The notes below the pieces were generated by a model, which had not been told where the DNA came from, did not search any database, and saw only the letters and a program-made list of their open reading frames with translations. Shown piece after piece: positions 1-7,617 of a DNA stretch of 16,344 nucleotides. Position numbers and translations under genes: made by a program. Position 1 is the first letter of the stretch, and every line of letters begins with the position of its first letter. Source of the DNA: an uncultured Erysipelotrichaceae bacterium (lineage in GTDB: Bacteria > Bacillota_I > Bacilli_A > Erysipelotrichales > Erysipelotrichaceae); the NCBI GenBank assembly GCA_947575425.1, contig CANPNQ010000004.1, positions 1 to 16,344 of the forward strand, written 5' to 3'.

Positions 1-1205
1 TTTGCACAGATCAGCACGGCGCGAATCTTGGGAATCTCCTTTTCCATCTTCTTGGTATAGCCGGCATAATACAGCACGAGAAAGCCGATCTCATTATCAT
101 TGATCGGAATATCTGTTTCCAGCTCAATGACTTTGACTGCCTGCTTGGCAATATCAAAATACAATCCATAATTCGCCTTTAATTCATCGATCAATGGATT
201 GTCGATGGAGATCCCGTATTGATAGCGCAGAAAAGAGATATCCAAATGCTTCATCAACAGACTTAAAAAATCTTTGTCATCATCAAATTTTATGGTGGAA
301 AACAGATAGAAAATATCATTCATTTTGCGAGCCAAGGTTTCCAAATGCTTCTTGTCGTTAAAGAAGCCGCTCCTTGATATCGAGGAACAATACAGACAGG
401 CCGCAAAATAGCGGATCTCCACATCAGGTAAGATAGCATACTCTGCTTTGACAAAGGCAAGTTCTTTTGCGATGACTTCATTGGGCAACACATCATCCAT
501 ATGGAATTGCATCGTATGTGATTTCAATATATTGGAGAGGACACAGGCAAGTGCAAGGATCGAGCATTCATAGTAGCCCGTACCACTGCTTTCAATTTTT
601 TTTAACCGCTTTGCATGCGCATAAACATCCTCATTGAGAAAGGTAAAGGAGCTCATCAGATATTCCTGTTTCTTTATGATCTCATATACCGCAGAAAAAA
701 AGTAATAAAAGGCTCGTCGCTTGGCATATTCCTCTCCGACTAGGGTATAGCCCAGCTTATTGTCATATACCATTTCCAAAGAAAAGCGAACCAGCACCTC
801 TTTTAACGCATTGATGTCGTCAATGACCGTAAACCGGCTGACATCAAACAGCGCTTCAAAATCCTTGATCTTCCATATCTGATCGGAATAATACAATTCA
901 CAGTAGAGCAGAGAATTCCGTTCGCTCTGGGTCAGCGAATGGACATCCATACCATTTATTTTCTGTTGGTATTGGCGCAAAAAGCATTTTTGACGATCAC
1001 TGAGGCGCAGTCCCTTGCCATAGATAGAAGCAATTTCAGCTTCCTTGTTTCGGGAAAGCAAAGCATTGATATCCTTCAATGTATAATAGACATTCCGCTT
1101 TGATATCTGTAAACAGGAAGAAATGTCATCGACACTCAGAAACTGTTTTGCGTCTAGCAACAGCGATATGATCATGGAAAAACGATCAGAATAGGAAAGT
1201 CTCAT
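1..1205 (-). CDS. PRD-domain transcriptional regulator (BglG/MtlR-like), C-terminus cut by window edge
   Basis: The frame is open from an ATG at 1205 to the left edge (401 codons seen). AGGAG lies 9 nt upstream of this ATG; an in-frame ATG at 1214 abuts the Shine-Dalgarno and is less likely. Two N-terminal helix-turn-helix segments are visible, around residues 23-48 (ISKRNVYYTLKDIN) and 105-125 (FDVSRFTVIDDINALK). They are followed by a region typical of PTS regulation domains: MKHLDISLLRYQYG carries the conserved first PRD histidine (His320), and IPINDNEIGFLVLYY is the second PRD signature. The last visible residues (RAVLICA) fit the start of an EIIB-like domain. In this family PTS phosphorylation of PRD histidines controls activation of sugar operons. 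The second PRD histidine appears to be Tyr379. The gene is divergent from nagA, so an amino-sugar or host-glycan role is possible but unproven; genes further left probably hold its target. Confidence 0.85.
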   Translation of the reverse strand, partial: MRLSYSDRFSMIISLLLDAKQFLSVDDISSCLQISKRNVYYTLKDINALLSRNKEAEIASIYGKGLRLSDRQKCFLRQYQQKINGMDVHSLTQSERNSLLYCELYYSDQIWKIKDFEALFDVSRFTVIDDINALKEVLVRFSLEMVYDNKLGYTLVGEEYAKRRAFYYFFSAVYEIIKKQEYLMSSFTFLNEDVYAHAKRLKKIESSGTGYYECSILALACVLSNILKSHTMQFHMDDVLPNEVIAKELAFVKAEYAILPDVEIRYFAACLYCSSISRSGFFNDKKHLETLARKMNDIFYLFSTIKFDDDKDFLSLLMKHLDISFLRYQYGISIDNPLIDELKANYGLYFDIAKQAVKVIELETDIPINDNEIGFLVLYYAGYTKKMEKEIPKIRAVLICA

Positions 1206-1214
1206 GTACGTCAT

Positions 1215-1635
1215 CTCCTTTGTCTGTCAATGAAATAGAATACAAGCCTATCCCCTCTTGCGTAAATGGATGGGTGCTTTTCCTATGGTGGAAAGGAATA
1301 AAATAGGGTTTCTTTTCAGAATAGGGATACCATTGCTTTCATTATATATTACCTCTTGAGAAAGAAAAAGAATGAAATTTGCACATTGTTTGAGATTTTT
1401 GCAAAAGCTTTTTGTATATGGTAAGTGTACAGAGGCAGGATTAGAAAAAAAGACGTAGAGACATTTTGCGTCTGAGGATTCCTGCTTGTATCGGCTGTTA
1501 GAAGGCAAACATTCGATGGAAACAGATCACTGTTTATATATAAATATATGCGTGGGTAAGCAAGGAATTGGCAATATACGATTCCTCAAAATCGCTTGAA
1601 ATGTGCGTTTTTTGGTTAGGAAAGAAACAAGGGAA
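1215..1635. other. Intergenic region between PRD regulator and nagA
   Basis: About 420 nt with no convincing gene. A minus-strand open frame at 1248-1508 lacks a ribosome site and family features. A near-palindrome CAAAAGCTTTTTG sits around 1401-1413 and could be a regulator site. No catabolite-control site was convincing. Promoters for the PRD regulator were not resolved beyond weak matches. Confidence 0.5.
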
Positions 1636-1664
1636 TTGTAAAAACACACAAAAGGTATTACAAT
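1636..1664 (+). promoter_or_regulatory. Sigma-A type promoter of nagA
   Basis: TTGTAA (1636-1641) and TACAAT (1659-1664) are separated by 17 bp and lie about 20 bp upstream of the AGGGAGG ribosome site at 1672-1678. Confidence 0.65.
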
Positions 1665-1685
1665 GTTGACAAGGGAGGAATGTAT

Positions 1686-2795
1686 ATGAAAACAATCATT
1701 CAGGATGTACGGTTTTTACAGCGTGGTACGATGTGCTTTGGGGATCTGCATATAGAGGATGGCTATGTGGAGCGCATCGATTATAAAACACCCAAGCCAT
1801 ACAGTGATCTGGCAATCAATGGCTTTGTGGATATTCATACCCATGGCTTTCGCGGCATTGCGTGTGAAAATAAGGATCCAAACGCACTGCGGGAGTTGGC
1901 AAACGCCTATGCGAAGCGGGGTACTGTCGCTTTTGCGGCGACCTTAGATCCCTTGCCTTTTTGCGAATATGAGGAGATCTTTGCGGCTTATCGGGAAGCC
2001 TTTCAAGGCAATTACAGCGGAGCGATCTGGTGCGGCATGCATTTGGAAGGTCCCTATCTCAATCCCCAAAAGGCCTATGCCCTGCACCCCGAACATGTAA
2101 AGGCGATTGATTTGCAGGAGCTGGAACAGTTTTTAAAACGAAACAGCGATATCATTCGGGTGATGAGTCTGGCACCGGAGCTGGAAAATGGCATGGAGGC
2201 GATACGGCTGTTACAGCGCTATGGAGTAAAGCCGAGCCTTGCGCATACGCTGGCAGATTATGATACGACAACGCAGGCAATCGAAAACGGAATGCATCAA
2301 GTTACGCATTTATGCAATGCCATGCCGGAGTTTAACCATCATCGCGCCCAAGCACTCGATGCGATCATCGCCTCTGATTGCATGTGTGAATTGAATATGG
2401 ATGGCGTACATATCCAAAAGCCGATGTTACAATGGCTGATCTCTCTGTTAGGGGCTGATCGGATCATGGCAATTTCCGATGGAACTGCCTTCAGCGGCTT
2501 TGAATATCCGGATGGCTATGCTTTGAATGAATACTGCATTGCCAAAAACAATGCGATTTATCGTCAAGGACGCTTGTACAGCTCCTTTCAGGATTTACTC
2601 GATGCCTTCCGCTTCCTCCACTGCGAATGCGAGCTTCCCTTAGAGGATTGCTTGAAGATGACATCGTTAAACGCAGGCAAGCTGTTACATACTTTAAATT
2701 ATGAGATCGGATTAGGAAAAAAAGCAGATCTTGTCCTCCTTGATCACAATATGGAATTGAAAAATGTAATCATTAACGGAAAAAATTCTCTTTAA
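1686..2795 (+). CDS. nagA: N-acetylglucosamine-6-phosphate deacetylase NagA
   Basis: Predicted cytoplasmic amidohydrolase removing acetate from GlcNAc-6-phosphate to give glucosamine-6-phosphate in amino-sugar catabolism and peptidoglycan recycling. The 369-residue protein shows the family landmarks in order: GFVDIHTHG with metal-type histidines 51 and 53, HLEGP with Glu121, AHT with His187, THLCNAM with His208, MDGVH with His242, and AISDGTA with the catalytic-type Asp265. A C-terminal GLGKKADLVLLD and VIINGK closes the amidohydrolase beta-sandwich. It is slightly shorter than many NagA proteins, and the usual LAGS segment is replaced by LYSSFQDLLDAF. I chose ATG 1686 because AGGGAGG lies 7 nt upstream, whereas ATG 1680 is only 1 nt from it. 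It appears monocistronic; no nagB is adjacent. Confidence 0.93.
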   Translation: MKTIIQDVRFLQRGTMCFGDLHIEDGYVERIDYKTPKPYSDLAINGFVDIHTHGFRGIACENKDPNALRELANAYAKRGTVAFAATLDPLPFCEYEEIFAAYREAFQGNYSGAIWCGMHLEGPYLNPQKAYALHPEHVKAIDLQELEQFLKRNSDIIRVMSLAPELENGMEAIRLLQRYGVKPSLAHTLADYDTTTQAIENGMHQVTHLCNAMPEFNHHRAQALDAIIASDCMCELNMDGVHIQKPMLQWLISLLGADRIMAISDGTAFSGFEYPDGYALNEYCIAKNNAIYRQGRLYSSFQDLLDAFRFLHCECELPLEDCLKMTSLNAGKLLHTLNYEIGLGKKADLVLLDHNMELKNVIINGKNSL

Positions 2796-2862
2796 TTGAA
2801 TAACTTCTTATTCGCTATGTGAATACCGCATAATTATGGGTTTTCGACCATATAATATAAGC

Positions 2863-3216
2863 ATGAAAACGAAAACAAAAGTATACACAAAATTAACCTT
2901 TGCGGAAATCTTAGATGATTCCATTCACCGCTCTCCGTATAACAATTCAGAGGTAGCACAAAAACTTGGCGTTTCTAAGGGTGCGGTTTCTAATTGGGTC
3001 AGCGGCGCAAGAAAGCCGGATATCGATACGGTGATCCGCTTGTGTTATTTGCTGGATGTCGATCTGTATTATTTGATCGGAGCGACGATTCCATAGGGAG
3101 AGCTTCGTCCCAAAGAACAGGAGCTGTTAATGTTGTTTCAAAAGATGAGCAGTGAAGAAAAGGAGGCTATGTTGGGAATTTCCCGTGCCATTACCGGTCA
3201 TAAGAAAGGGAAGTAA
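2863..3216 (+). pseudogene. XRE-family HTH regulator interrupted by an in-frame amber stop
   Basis: The first part (2863-3096) encodes a Cro/CI-type helix-turn-helix (NSEVAQKLGVSKGAVSNWVSG, then KPDIDTVIRLCYLLDVDLYYLIG). It ends at TAG 3094-3096. Reading on in the same frame gives 39 more residues before TAA at 3214-3216, including ELRPKEQELLMLFQKMSSEE and KEAMLGISRAI. This is the helical C-terminal tail characteristic of small Clostridia/Erysipelotrichia XRE repressors. The amber codon therefore most likely truncates a formerly full-length protein of about 117 residues. The HTH part could still be made alone. Start choice is uncertain: neither ATG 2863 nor the in-frame ATG 2836 has a ribosome site, and TATAAT at 2851-2856 would place the transcript start at about 2863, suggesting a leaderless mRNA. 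Confidence 0.8.
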
Positions 3217-3261
3217 TTTTTGAGGGGATGTAAGGGTGAGGAACAGGCATCGATAACGCGG

Positions 3262-3297
3262 ATCGTTTCTGCCATAATCGGTATGAGACGATTTTTC
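3262..3297 (+). terminator. Intrinsic terminator after the XRE pseudogene
   Basis: ATCGTTTC (3262-3269) pairs with GAGACGAT (3285-3292) with one G-U, and inner TGCC pairs with GGTA. The stem is followed by a short T run at 3292-3296. Confidence 0.6.
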
Positions 3298-3415
3298 TAT
3301 TTGAGGAAACCTTTTATTTCTTCTTTTAAATTGAGTTTCATACTTATTAGCGTTATATAATTATTTTAAAGGTAGTTGATTTAGAAAAAGATACTCCAAA
3401 AATAATTTATGAAGC

Positions 3416-3439
3416 ATTTTAAGTTAAACGACTTAAAAT
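3416..3439. promoter_or_regulatory. Perfect inverted repeat (candidate operator) over the -35 region
   Basis: ATTTTAAGT (3416-3424) and ACTTAAAAT (3431-3439) are perfect inverted 9-bp arms around a 6-bp centre. They cover the place where the -35 box of the following promoter must lie, a layout typical of repressor binding. Confidence 0.5.
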
Positions 3440-3460
3440 TAAGCATGATTCTGCTATAAT
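3433..3460 (+). promoter_or_regulatory. Extended -10 promoter of the membrane protein gene
   Basis: TGCTATAAT at 3452-3460 is an extended -10. The -35 (TTAAAA at 3433-3438, 16-bp spacer) is weak and lies inside the inverted repeat. A second TATAAT follows at 3461-3466. Confidence 0.6.
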
Positions 3461-3497
3461 TATAATATATCTGTTTTTAGAGAGGAAGTGCTATTAA

Positions 3498-3950
3498 ATG
3501 TTGAAAAAGAGACACTTCATATTTGCCATCAGTATCTTATTGCCTTTCATCAACCTTGTTTTATATATTCCTTGCGGAATGTATCAAGCGAAAGTGATTC
3601 AGATCGGCATTTCAGGGATAAGCGTTGATATGCCCGACTTTCTTAGAACCGCATATGACTTACGCTTATACTTACGCCTAATCAGTGGCATCCTCCTATT
3701 TTTATGGGGGATGGCATTGGTTCACTGTAATTCGCTGACGATACGAAAAGGGATCAGCACAAGCACACTTATCCTCTTCCTTTTGGTAAGAATCAGCACA
3801 TGGATAGCACCCGATTGGATATTTGCGTACTTAGAAATGTGTATCAGTGATCTCTACATTTGGACTGCCTTTTCCTTTTGCGCCTGCTTATATACTTGGC
3901 TTGCGCCATGGGTTAAGAAACAAGCATCCGATAAAGATCCTAACAGATAA
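3498..3950 (+). CDS. Small four-helix membrane protein of unknown function
   Basis: A 150-residue protein starting at ATG 3498 with a purine-rich GAGAGGAAG ribosome site about 9 nt upstream. Four hydrophobic segments are visible at about residues 7-27, 58-78, 88-108 and 113-140. The N-terminus is basic (MLKKRH) and the C-terminal tail is polar and charged (KKQASDKDPNR), so both ends are probably cytoplasmic. I do not recognise a family or catalytic motif. It has its own extended -10 promoter with an overlapping palindrome and its own terminator, so it is a monocistronic, probably regulated gene. The XRE pseudogene just upstream might once have encoded its regulator, but that is inference from proximity only. 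Confidence 0.75.
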   Translation: MLKKRHFIFAISILLPFINLVLYIPCGMYQAKVIQIGISGISVDMPDFLRTAYDLRLYLRLISGILLFLWGMALVHCNSLTIRKGISTSTLILFLLVRISTWIAPDWIFAYLEMCISDLYIWTAFSFCACLYTWLAPWVKKQASDKDPNR

Positions 3951-3965
3951 CATCAAGAATAGAAC

Positions 3966-4013
3966 AACCGTTTTCTATGTGTGGACTACACAAGAAAACG
4001 GTTTTATTTTTTG
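3966..4013 (+). terminator. Strong intrinsic terminator of the membrane protein gene
   Basis: AACCGTTTTCT (3966-3976) pairs perfectly with AGAAAACGGTT (3993-4003), with an inner TGTGT/ACACA extension. A T-rich tract follows at 4002-4013. It lacks a good T run in the opposite direction, so it serves the PBP gene poorly. Confidence 0.88.
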
Positions 4014-4096
4014 TGCCGGAAGATGACGCAGATCTTTGCCTATCTCCTTATCAGATATCATGGATGAATGTACGATAGGATATGGAATAGCCATCC

Positions 4097-5965
4097 TCAT
4101 TCCTTTAAAAACCAATAGAGGGAGCCATTGACACTATCCTTACCGCTGATCGGATCGACATAGCGCTCCTCAATGTTATCACTGGGAGAATACCATGGTC
4201 CATCCCCATCCGGATACATTGAATCAAACACATATTTGAAGATGAGCTTTGGCGTTTCATAATAGTCCTTTTCCAATATACGGTTATCATCAAAGCCCGT
4301 CCATATCGCAACCGAGAGATTGGGATTAAAGCCGGCACACCATGCGTCCCAGTCACTGGTCCCTGATTTCACTCCTATTTTGGTTTTCGGAGAGGTTCCT
4401 GCCATTGTCGGATAGGCTGTAGTAAAGTTTTTCAGATCATAGGTAGAAGTAAGCATCTGATTTAATACCAGTGTCGTATCACGATCCAATAACCGCTTGT
4501 TTTGGGTATCTTCTTCATATAATACCTTACCATTGTCATCATGGATGCGCTGGATCAGACTCGGCTCATGATATAATCCTTCCGAGGCAAAGGTATTATA
4601 TATTTTACCCAATTCATAAACAGACATATTCACTGTTCCAAGTGCTTCGCTTGGATTCTCCTGCGACTGCTTGATGCCAAAATCCAATAGCGATTGATGT
4701 AAGGTGCCCGTTCCTAGAAACAGATGGGTTTTGACCGCATAGATATTATCAGACATGGCAATCGCATTGATCATGGAGATCTCGCGGTAAGGATAGCGAT
4801 TCGCAAAATTCTGCGGCTGATATTCCTCATTGCCAATCTGGAATACCGTCGGCTGTGAGATAAAAGACGTTGCCGGAGTAAAGCCTTGTTGGAGCGCATT
4901 GTAATACAACAGCGGTTTGATTGTACTGGCTACCTGCCGCTGTGCATGAATCGCACGATTATATTGGGAAAGGGTATAATCCTTTCCGCCCGCCATTGCC
5001 AAAACATGAGCGGTAAATGGTTCCATCACGATACTGGCACATTCCAATTCACTGTCATTGTCAATATAGGTATGGATGCCATTCATCAGCGCGCTCTGTA
5101 TTTGCGGATCAAAATCGGTATATACATGCAAGGTGCTGTTTTGATCCAGATAGCCTTTGCGATCGAGCTGTTGTAATACCGCATCGACGAAGTATTGTTC
5201 ATTGCCATAACTCTCGCTTTCCTGTGTATGATCAACGTAGGTGAGTTCCTGTTTCAATGCCTGTTCATATTCGCTTTGATCGATCAGATCATTGTCATAA
5301 AACACCGAAAGGATCAATTCCTGCCGCTGTTTCGCATTTTCCGGCTGTAATAAAGGGGAATAGATCGAGGGACCGTTGGGGATTCCTGCCAGCATCGCGA
5401 TCTCGGCAATGCTTAAATCCTTTAATTCCTTTTGAAAAAAGAAATGAGCGGCGCTATTTACCCCATAGATCCCATGTCCATAGTAAAGCGTATTCAAATA
5501 GCCTTCCAAAATTTCCGACTTGGCAAACTGCATCTCTAAGCGTGCCGCATAAAAGAATTCCTGTATTTTTCGCGATACACTTTGTTCATTGGTGAGAAAG
5601 AGATTTTTGGCATATTGCTGGGTAATGGTAGAACCGCCTTCCACAATACCGCCACTGCTTATATTATTGGCAAATGCCTTGACGATGCGGATCGGATCAA
5701 ACCCCGCATGATAATAGAAGCGCTTATCCTCCACACATACAAAAGCCTCCTGAACGATCTCAGGTATTTCTTCGATGCTGATCCATTCCATATTTTTGGT
5801 AAAGTTGGATTCATATAAGATATCACCATTTCGATCATAGATGGTGATGCTTTTGCGTGCTTCCTCAATGTGCAGCGGATCTAACCATGCATACGTATAG
5901 ATCATCATCAACATACTCAAACAAAATAAGATAAATAGGAAAACGATCTTCTTCCAGTGTTTCAT
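4097..5965 (-). CDS. Class A penicillin-binding protein (glycosyltransferase + transpeptidase)
   Basis: Bifunctional peptidoglycan synthase, predicted anchored in the membrane with the catalytic domains outside. It polymerises glycan strands from lipid II and cross-links stem peptides. The 622-residue protein has a basic N-terminus and one membrane anchor (about 7-27). A GT51 domain follows with EDKRFYYH (Glu79), GGSTITQQYAKN (110-121) and EGYLNTLYYGHGIYG (154-168). The transpeptidase domain has SxxK as STIK (Ser347, Lys350), SDN at 405-407 and KSGT at 533-536. All key motifs are intact. It lacks the long C-terminal extensions of some PBP1 proteins and is similar in size to compact PBP1A/2A forms. 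Start: ATG 5965 has AAGGGG 8 nt upstream; a GTG at 5974 would overlap the ribosome site. Confidence 0.93.
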   Translation of the reverse strand: MKHWKKIVFLFILFCLSMLMMIYTYAWLDPLHIEEARKSITIYDRNGDILYESNFTKNMEWISIEEIPEIVQEAFVCVEDKRFYYHAGFDPIRIVKAFANNISSGGIVEGGSTITQQYAKNLFLTNEQSVSRKIQEFFYAARLEMQFAKSEILEGYLNTLYYGHGIYGVNSAAHFFFQKELKDLSIAEIAMLAGIPNGPSIYSPLLQPENAKQRQELILSVFYDNDLIDQSEYEQALKQELTYVDHTQESESYGNEQYFVDAVLQQLDRKGYLDQNSTLHVYTDFDPQIQSALMNGIHTYIDNDSELECASIVMEPFTAHVLAMAGGKDYTLSQYNRAIHAQRQVASTIKPLLYYNALQQGFTPATSFISQPTVFQIGNEEYQPQNFANRYPYREISMINAIAMSDNIYAVKTHLFLGTGTLHQSLLDFGIKQSQENPSEALGTVNMSVYELGKIYNTFASEGLYHEPSLIQRIHDDNGKVLYEEDTQNKRLLDRDTTLVLNQMLTSTYDLKNFTTAYPTMAGTSPKTKIGVKSGTSDWDAWCAGFNPNLSVAIWTGFDDNRILEKDYYETPKLIFKYVFDSMYPDGDGPWYSPSDNIEERYVDPISGKDSVNGSLYWFLKE

Positions 5966-5994
5966 GCGCAACACCCCTTATATGCTAGTATGCA

Positions 5995-6018
5995 CATGTT
6001 TTATGAGTGATAAACATG
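5995..6018. promoter_or_regulatory. Inverted repeat upstream of the PBP gene
   Basis: CATGTTT (5995-6001) and AAACATG (6012-6018) are perfect inverted arms separated by 10 bp, located about 30 bp before the PBP start codon. It could be a regulator site or an mRNA leader hairpin; no known motif was recognised. Confidence 0.4.
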
Positions 6019-6166
6019 CGTTTTGCGTCATGATGCTCATGTGGGCGGTATGCGTTTGTGTTGCTTTATGATGGTTGAGTGTGGAAAGATGATAACGGGA
6101 TAGAAAAAGATTAAAAAGCAGAGGAAATGCAATAAAAAAAGTGGAATAAATGAATGAATTATTATT

Positions 6167-6182
6167 AATTTTGCGCAAAATT
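6167..6182. promoter_or_regulatory. Palindrome 1 (AATTTTGCGCAAAATT), candidate operator of the HTH-TPR regulator
   Basis: A perfect 16-bp palindrome located 6 bp upstream of the -35 hexamer of the promoter driving the micro-ORF and regulator. Its core TTTTGCGCAAAA recurs at 7555-7566 before the amidase promoter, which makes a shared regulator-binding site likely. Confidence 0.65.
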
Positions 6183-6188
6183 GGACTG

Positions 6189-6217
6189 TTGAAAAACATC
6201 CATATATATGATAACAT
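6189..6217 (+). promoter_or_regulatory. Candidate promoter of micro-ORF and regulator
   Basis: TTGAAA (6189-6194) and TAACAT (6212-6217) with a 17-bp spacer. The -10 is imperfect, as expected for an activator-dependent promoter. The Shine-Dalgarno AAGGAG follows at about 6223-6228. Confidence 0.45.
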
Positions 6218-6237
6218 ATAAATAAGGAGATACGGAA

Positions 6238-6318
6238 ATGGGAAAAAATATTAGACGATATATTCTTTTTAGCGAAAGTCACTTAATTTTATTTAATAGA
6301 TTATATTCTAAACCATGA
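6238..6318 (+). CDS. 26-residue micro-ORF translationally coupled to the regulator
   Basis: ATG 6238 follows a good Shine-Dalgarno (TAAGGAG) and opens 26 codons (MGKNIRRYILFSESHLILF, then NRLYSKP). The TGA stop at 6316-6318 overlaps the regulator's ATG (6315-6317) in an ATGA junction. The regulator itself has no ribosome site, so its translation probably depends on ribosomes terminating here. The peptide has a basic N-terminus and two short hydrophobic patches but no classical signal peptide. Two readings are possible: a pure translational-coupling leader, or a small signalling-peptide precursor of the kind encoded beside RNPP/Rgg regulators. The sequence supports the first more directly. Confidence 0.6.
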   Translation: MGKNIRRYILFSESHLILFNRLYSKP

Positions 6319-7547
6319 ATAAATTAGGGAAAATATTTAGAATACATCGGCAAAACAATAAGGAAGTTTTAAAGAATATATCAAGAGATACTGGTATTAC
6401 AATAAAAAGACTAAGTAAGTTTGAAAATGGCAAGGTGAAACTAGATGAAAATTCTTTAATTTTAATGTATAAAAGTCTAAATATGGAATTTTTGAGATTA
6501 AATGAGGATATGAGACATTTTAATGAGGAATTTTTTGTTTTTTTTAATGCTATAATAAATTATGAGGAATTCCACGAACATTTTAACTCATTAAAAAAAT
6601 TAAAAAAACAAATAGAGACATCAGAAGTATATCCTCAATTTATTCTTGCTGAACTGATTTATAATTTATATATAAAAAATATGTTATTTAATTATAAACA
6701 AATCATTGTTTTGCTAGAAAATCTATTAGAGTATCTAGATGATAAACAGAAACAAATATTTTATGATACTGTAGGCTTATATTACAAAAATATTAAAGAT
6801 TATGGAAATGCGCTAAAATATTATAAGTGTGCATTGGCATATGGAGATAATCCTATATCAGGATTAGTTAATTATCATATGGCAAATTTATTATGTAAAA
6901 TGGGATGTTTCACAAGATCTTTGGAATTTATTAATAAATCACGAATTATTTTTTCTAATTTAATTAACATAAGATACCTTTTATTAAATGAATGCACTTT
7001 AGGCGTTATTTACACAGGACTAGGTCTTTACAATGAGGCTGAGCAAAGCTATAAAAACTGCTTATTACACATAACTTTTTATGATATGAAAAAAGAAAAA
7101 ATATTCATTTACAAGGCATTAGCATGGACCTATATTTTATCAGCAAATTACGAGGATGCTATTATATACGCAAACAAACTTCTTGAATTAGATAAAGATG
7201 AACTTATGGCATATTTTTATAAATCTATTGCCTATTTCTGCCAGGCGAAATCAAAAGAAGCAAAAGAATTAATTTGTTATGCAAAATCTAAAATCAGCAA
7301 CATCTATACATCAACTTATGTTAAAGCAATAATAATCGCGACCTATACATTACTATTTGATAAGCCATTACACATGAAAGAAAAGAAGCTTATTATTTTA
7401 ATAAATGAAGCTCGCAAACTAACAGACATTCAATCTGAAATATTATCAAGAACAATTTTAACCGATTTATACTTGCAGGAAAAAGAATATGAAAAGGCTT
7501 TTTACAATCAACTAGAAATTACTAGACTTTATATTCAAAAAAACTAA
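6315..7547 (+). CDS. HTH-TPR transcriptional regulator resembling the RNPP/Rgg class
   Basis: A 410-residue predicted cytoplasmic regulator. Residues 4-58 form an XRE-type helix-turn-helix (IFRIHRQNN, then ISRDTGITIKRLSKFENG). The remainder is helical with tetratricopeptide-like units, for example YYKNIKDYGNALKYYKCALA, YTGLGLYNEAEQSYKNCL and TYILSANYEDAIIYANKLL. This HTH-plus-TPR layout is that of RNPP (Rgg, PlcR, PrgX) regulators, which bind short peptides through the TPR part. No ligand can be inferred from sequence. It overlaps the micro-ORF by ATGA and has no own ribosome site. It is AT-rich compared with flanking chromosomal genes. A TTTTGCGCAAAA palindrome precedes both its transcript and the next one, suggesting autoregulation and control of the downstream secreted amidase and lipoprotein. 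The end is clean at TAA 7545-7547. Confidence 0.82.
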   Translation: MNKLGKIFRIHRQNNKEVLKNISRDTGITIKRLSKFENGKVKLDENSLILMYKSLNMEFLRLNEDMRHFNEEFFVFFNAIINYEEFHEHFNSLKKLKKQIETSEVYPQFILAELIYNLYIKNMLFNYKQIIVLLENLLEYLDDKQKQIFYDTVGLYYKNIKDYGNALKYYKCALAYGDNPISGLVNYHMANLLCKMGCFTRSLEFINKSRIIFSNLINIRYLLLNECTLGVIYTGLGLYNEAEQSYKNCLLHITFYDMKKEKIFIYKALAWTYILSANYEDAIIYANKLLELDKDELMAYFYKSIAYFCQAKSKEAKELICYAKSKISNIYTSTYVKAIIIATYTLLFDKPLHMKEKKLIILINEARKLTDIQSEILSRTILTDLYLQEKEYEKAFYNQLEITRLYIQKN

Positions 7548-7553
7548 CTTACT

Positions 7554-7567
7554 TTTTTGCGCAAAAA
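7554..7567. promoter_or_regulatory. Palindrome 2 (TTTTTGCGCAAAAA), candidate operator of the HTH-TPR regulator
   Basis: A perfect 14-bp palindrome sharing the 12-bp core of palindrome 1. It ends 16 bp before a consensus TTGACA -35, placing its centre near -58 from the expected transcript start, an activator-type position. Confidence 0.65.
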
Positions 7568-7583
7568 CAAATAATGATTTTTG

Positions 7584-7612
7584 TTGACATAATTATCTTC
7601 TTGGTTGAAAAT
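7584..7612 (+). promoter_or_regulatory. Promoter of the amidase-lipoprotein transcript
   Basis: Consensus TTGACA (7584-7589), a 17-bp spacer, then GAAAAT (7607-7612). The perfect -35 and poor -10, with a palindrome just upstream, suggest regulated expression. Confidence 0.6.
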
Positions 7613-7617
7613 GTTGG

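Noticed and set aside
1248-1508. Minus-strand 86-codon open frame upstream of the PRD regulator
   Set aside because: No ribosome site, no family signature, and it lies in the regulator/nagA spacer.
4471-5868. Several plus- and minus-strand frames inside the PBP gene
   Set aside because: They are shadows of the PBP coding frame, without ribosome sites.
5978-6282. Two minus-strand frames between PBP and the regulator
   Set aside because: They overlap each other and the palindromes, begin without ribosome sites and show only AT-rich composition.
6167-7567. The two GCGC palindromes as att sites or direct repeats of a mobile element
   Set aside because: They flank only the regulator gene and sit at promoter-proximal positions, so an operator role explains them better.
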